Shown here: positions 50,947-52,526 of the stretch, piece after piece
Position numbering within the stretch: position 1 is the first letter of the stretch
How the letters are laid out: every line of letters starts with the position of its first letter
The notes under the pieces: generated by a model
What the model was told of the DNA's origin: nothing
Database searches by the model: none
What the model saw: the letters and a program-made list of their open reading frames with translations, nothing else
Assembly: GCA_016793305.1 (NCBI GenBank)
Contig: JAEUHU010000256.1
Span: 1-52,526 of the forward strand
Source: Planctomycetota bacterium
Lineage (GTDB): Bacteria; Planctomycetota; UBA1135; UBA2386
Reading direction: 5' to 3'
Length of the DNA: 52,526 bases
Program-made: the position numbers and the translations under genes

Positions 50947-52526
50947 TCAGAACCGGAGCGTGTGCACGAGCTTGAACTGCAGGCTCTGCTGCGTCGGCGC
51001 GAAGCCCCCGTCGACCTCGTCCTTCTCCCAGGCGGTGCCGAGCACGCCGAAGAACTCGCAGCCCGGCTGGTAGATCCAGCGCAGCCGGCTCTGCCAGCCG
51101 AGCACGTTCGACTCGTTGTCGAACTGCACCAGGTTGAACACGCTCAGCATCGGCGTCAGGTGCAGGTCGACCCGTCCGGACGCGAGCTGCGTCGTGAAGT
51201 CGCGGCCCGGCCCGAGCTCGACGCGCGTCGTGCCGTAGCCGAGCCCGAGGTGCAGCAGCGGCGACGTGCGCCACTCGCCGTCCAGTTCGAACTCGTCGCT
51301 GGTGCCGTCGAAGAAGTCGCCCGTCGAGACCGTGGCGAGCAGGTTCCACGGCCGCCCTTCGCTGGTCTGCAGGTAGCACCCGGCCCGCGACGCCCAGTAG
51401 TCGCCGGCCACGATCGGCGCGCTGCCGCGGAACAGCGCGAAGTCACGATCGACGCGCTCGAACGCGCGGCTGGCGAAGAAGGCGAACTCGTCGTCGTTCT
51501 GCAGCCGCAGCCCGAGCTGGTCGAGACGGAACTGGAGTTCCTGCGGTTCGCCCTGCCACTGCTCGGCGCGCGTGACGCTGCCACCGAGCAGGTAGGTGCG
51601 CACCATGCTGCCCTCGGCCGCGCGCGGGCTCCATTCGAGGGAAGCCTTCGACTGGCGGGTGTCGCGCCGGCGCACGAAGCCCAGCGCCGGCCGGAAGTCG
51701 GCCGCGACCCAGCGGGAGCCGAGGCCGATCTCCCATTCGGTGCCGCGCGCCACCGCGTCGACGCCGAAGCTCTCGCCGTCGTCGCCGCCGGCGGACCCGG
51801 TCGAGACCAGGGCGTCGAGCGTCACCTGCAGGTCGAGGTCGCCGACGAAGTCCGGCTCCCGATGGTAGACATCGAGGCCGACGGTCGTGTTGTCGCCGAG
51901 GCTCGCCGGATCGCCGTGCGTGCCGAGCAGGCCGACCGTGGTCTGTTCGCCGAGCGCGTACTTGGCACGCACCACGGCGAGGTTCTCGAGCGACGTCGCG
52001 TCCGTGCGGTCGACCTCGACGTCGAGCACGCCGACCTCGAGCGGCCCGACCTCGCCGGTCAGCTTGCCCCCCCACAGCAGCGGGATCGGCGCCCCGTCCG
52101 GCGACAACCCGACACGCCGCGTGAAGAACGGCAGGAACTGCGTGCCGCCCGCACCACTGGCGCCGAACGTGAAGTACCCGACTCCGTCGAGGAAGAAGTC
52201 GCGCTTCTCGGGGAAGAACAACGGGAAGCGGTTGAGGTTGATCTGGCGGCCGTCGTTCTCCGTCTGGCCGAAGTCGGTCAGCACGGTCGTGGCGAGCGTC
52301 ATCGACGGCAGCAGCCGGTAGTACATCTCGCCCCCGGCGTCCGGATCGAAGCTCCAGTCGCCGTTCTCGCGCCGGTCGCGATCGACGCGCGTCGACACGT
52401 ACGGCACCACGTCGAGGCCGAGCCCGCCGTCGATCGGCCCGAAGCCCTCGATCGTGCCGCACTCGCTGGCGCGGTAGAACGACACCGCCTGGCTCGGGTT
52501 CGCCCACTGGTACTCTTCGTTGGCGG
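50947..52526 (-). CDS. DUF5916 outer-membrane barrel-type protein (5' end outside window)
   Basis: C-terminal 526 residues of a larger protein; the frame stays open to the right edge, reading NEEYQWANPSQAV upstream of the first internal GTG. The segment NLNRFPLFFPEKRDFFLDG followed by a GTQFLPFFTRRVGLSPDGAPIPLLWGGKLTG pattern, quoted only for its motif, is the DUF5916 signature. The rest is amphipathic strands with alternating residues and ends in Phe (LVHTLRF), as in outer-membrane beta barrels. Family members usually carry an N-terminal carbohydrate-binding-like domain, which would lie beyond the edge. The function is unknown; envelope or surface location is inferred. Confidence 0.82.
   Translation of the reverse strand, partial: ANEEYQWANPSQAVSFYRASECGTIEGFGPIDGGLGLDVVPYVSTRVDRDRRENGDWSFDPDAGGEMYYRLLPSMTLATTVLTDFGQTENDGRQINLNRFPLFFPEKRDFFLDGVGYFTFGASGAGGTQFLPFFTRRVGLSPDGAPIPLLWGGKLTGEVGPLEVGVLDVEVDRTDATSLENLAVVRAKYALGEQTTVGLLGTHGDPASLGDNTTVGLDVYHREPDFVGDLDLQVTLDALVSTGSAGGDDGESFGVDAVARGTEWEIGLGSRWVAADFRPALGFVRRRDTRQSKASLEWSPRAAEGSMVRTYLLGGSVTRAEQWQGEPQELQFRLDQLGLRLQNDDEFAFFASRAFERVDRDFALFRGSAPIVAGDYWASRAGCYLQTSEGRPWNLLATVSTGDFFDGTSDEFELDGEWRTSPLLHLGLGYGTTRVELGPGRDFTTQLASGRVDLHLTPMLSVFNLVQFDNESNVLGWQSRLRWIYQPGCEFFGVLGTAWEKDEVDGGFAPTQQSLQFKLVHTLRF

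Noticed and set aside
1..52526. CRISPR arrays, insertion sequences, integrases or prophage genes
   Set aside because: No spaced direct-repeat array, transposase or integrase motif was seen in any frame; the only long repeats are the pentapeptide coding repeats.

Overview
The window is about 52.5 kb of uniformly GC-rich bacterial DNA with weak Shine-Dalgarno use, many 4-base ATGA/GTGA gene overlaps and no insertion sequence, phage gene or CRISPR array that I can see. The envelope-type genes (a secreted SdrD_B-like protein of a style I associate with Planctomycetota, a DUF5916 barrel, a TssJ lipoprotein) point to a diderm. Planctomycetota is my best guess for the phylum, but this is inference without a marker gene.

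Left flank (1-12.4 kb): a potassium-transport cluster on the minus strand (Kef-type antiporter, a membrane-anchored endonuclease/exonuclease/phosphatase-fold protein and a TrkH-type channel cut by the window edge). Then come a secreted cysteine-rich SdrD_B-like protein, an ALDH7 (aminoadipate-semialdehyde type) dehydrogenase, a divergent homoserine kinase, a tRNA-Val(CAC), a FAD monooxygenase, a fatty-acid desaturase and a DinB-fold protein.

Centre (12.7-41.9 kb): a complete type VI secretion system. The plus strand carries a tip module: VgrG, a DUF2169-pentapeptide fusion, a long pentapeptide-repeat protein, DUF3540, a DUF4150 PAAR-like protein and a small orphan. It converges on two minus-strand gene runs. 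The upstream run is kinase-like protein, FHA protein, TssJ, TssK, TssL, TssM, TagF. The downstream run is TssA, TssB, TssC, Hcp, TagJ, TssE, TssF, TssG, ClpV. All 13 core Tss proteins are present. TssJLM form the membrane complex, TssK/E/F/G the baseplate, TssB/C the contractile sheath, Hcp the tube, ClpV recycles the sheath, and VgrG plus DUF4150 form the spike. The regulatory genes are unusual: FHA and TagF are present, but instead of a standard PpkA/PppA pair there is a kinase-fold protein whose catalytic loop is degenerate and which carries large insertions.

Right flank (42-52.5 kb): an orphan probable lipoprotein, an orphan cytosolic protein, a secreted jelly-roll-type protein, a class C acid phosphatase, a zinc-ribbon/SDR fusion lacking the usual catalytic tyrosine, a molybdate ABC operon led by an HTH-TOBE regulator, and a DUF5916 barrel protein running off the window.

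Several genes start 6-8 bases after a -10-like hexamer (TAGCNT, TATCAT, TTTCAT, TACAAA), some with a good -35 at 17-18 bases. This suggests that leaderless mRNAs are common here. The most novel candidates are the T6SS-linked degenerate kinase, the DUF2169/pentapeptide tip module with its orphan, and the leaderless promoter architecture.
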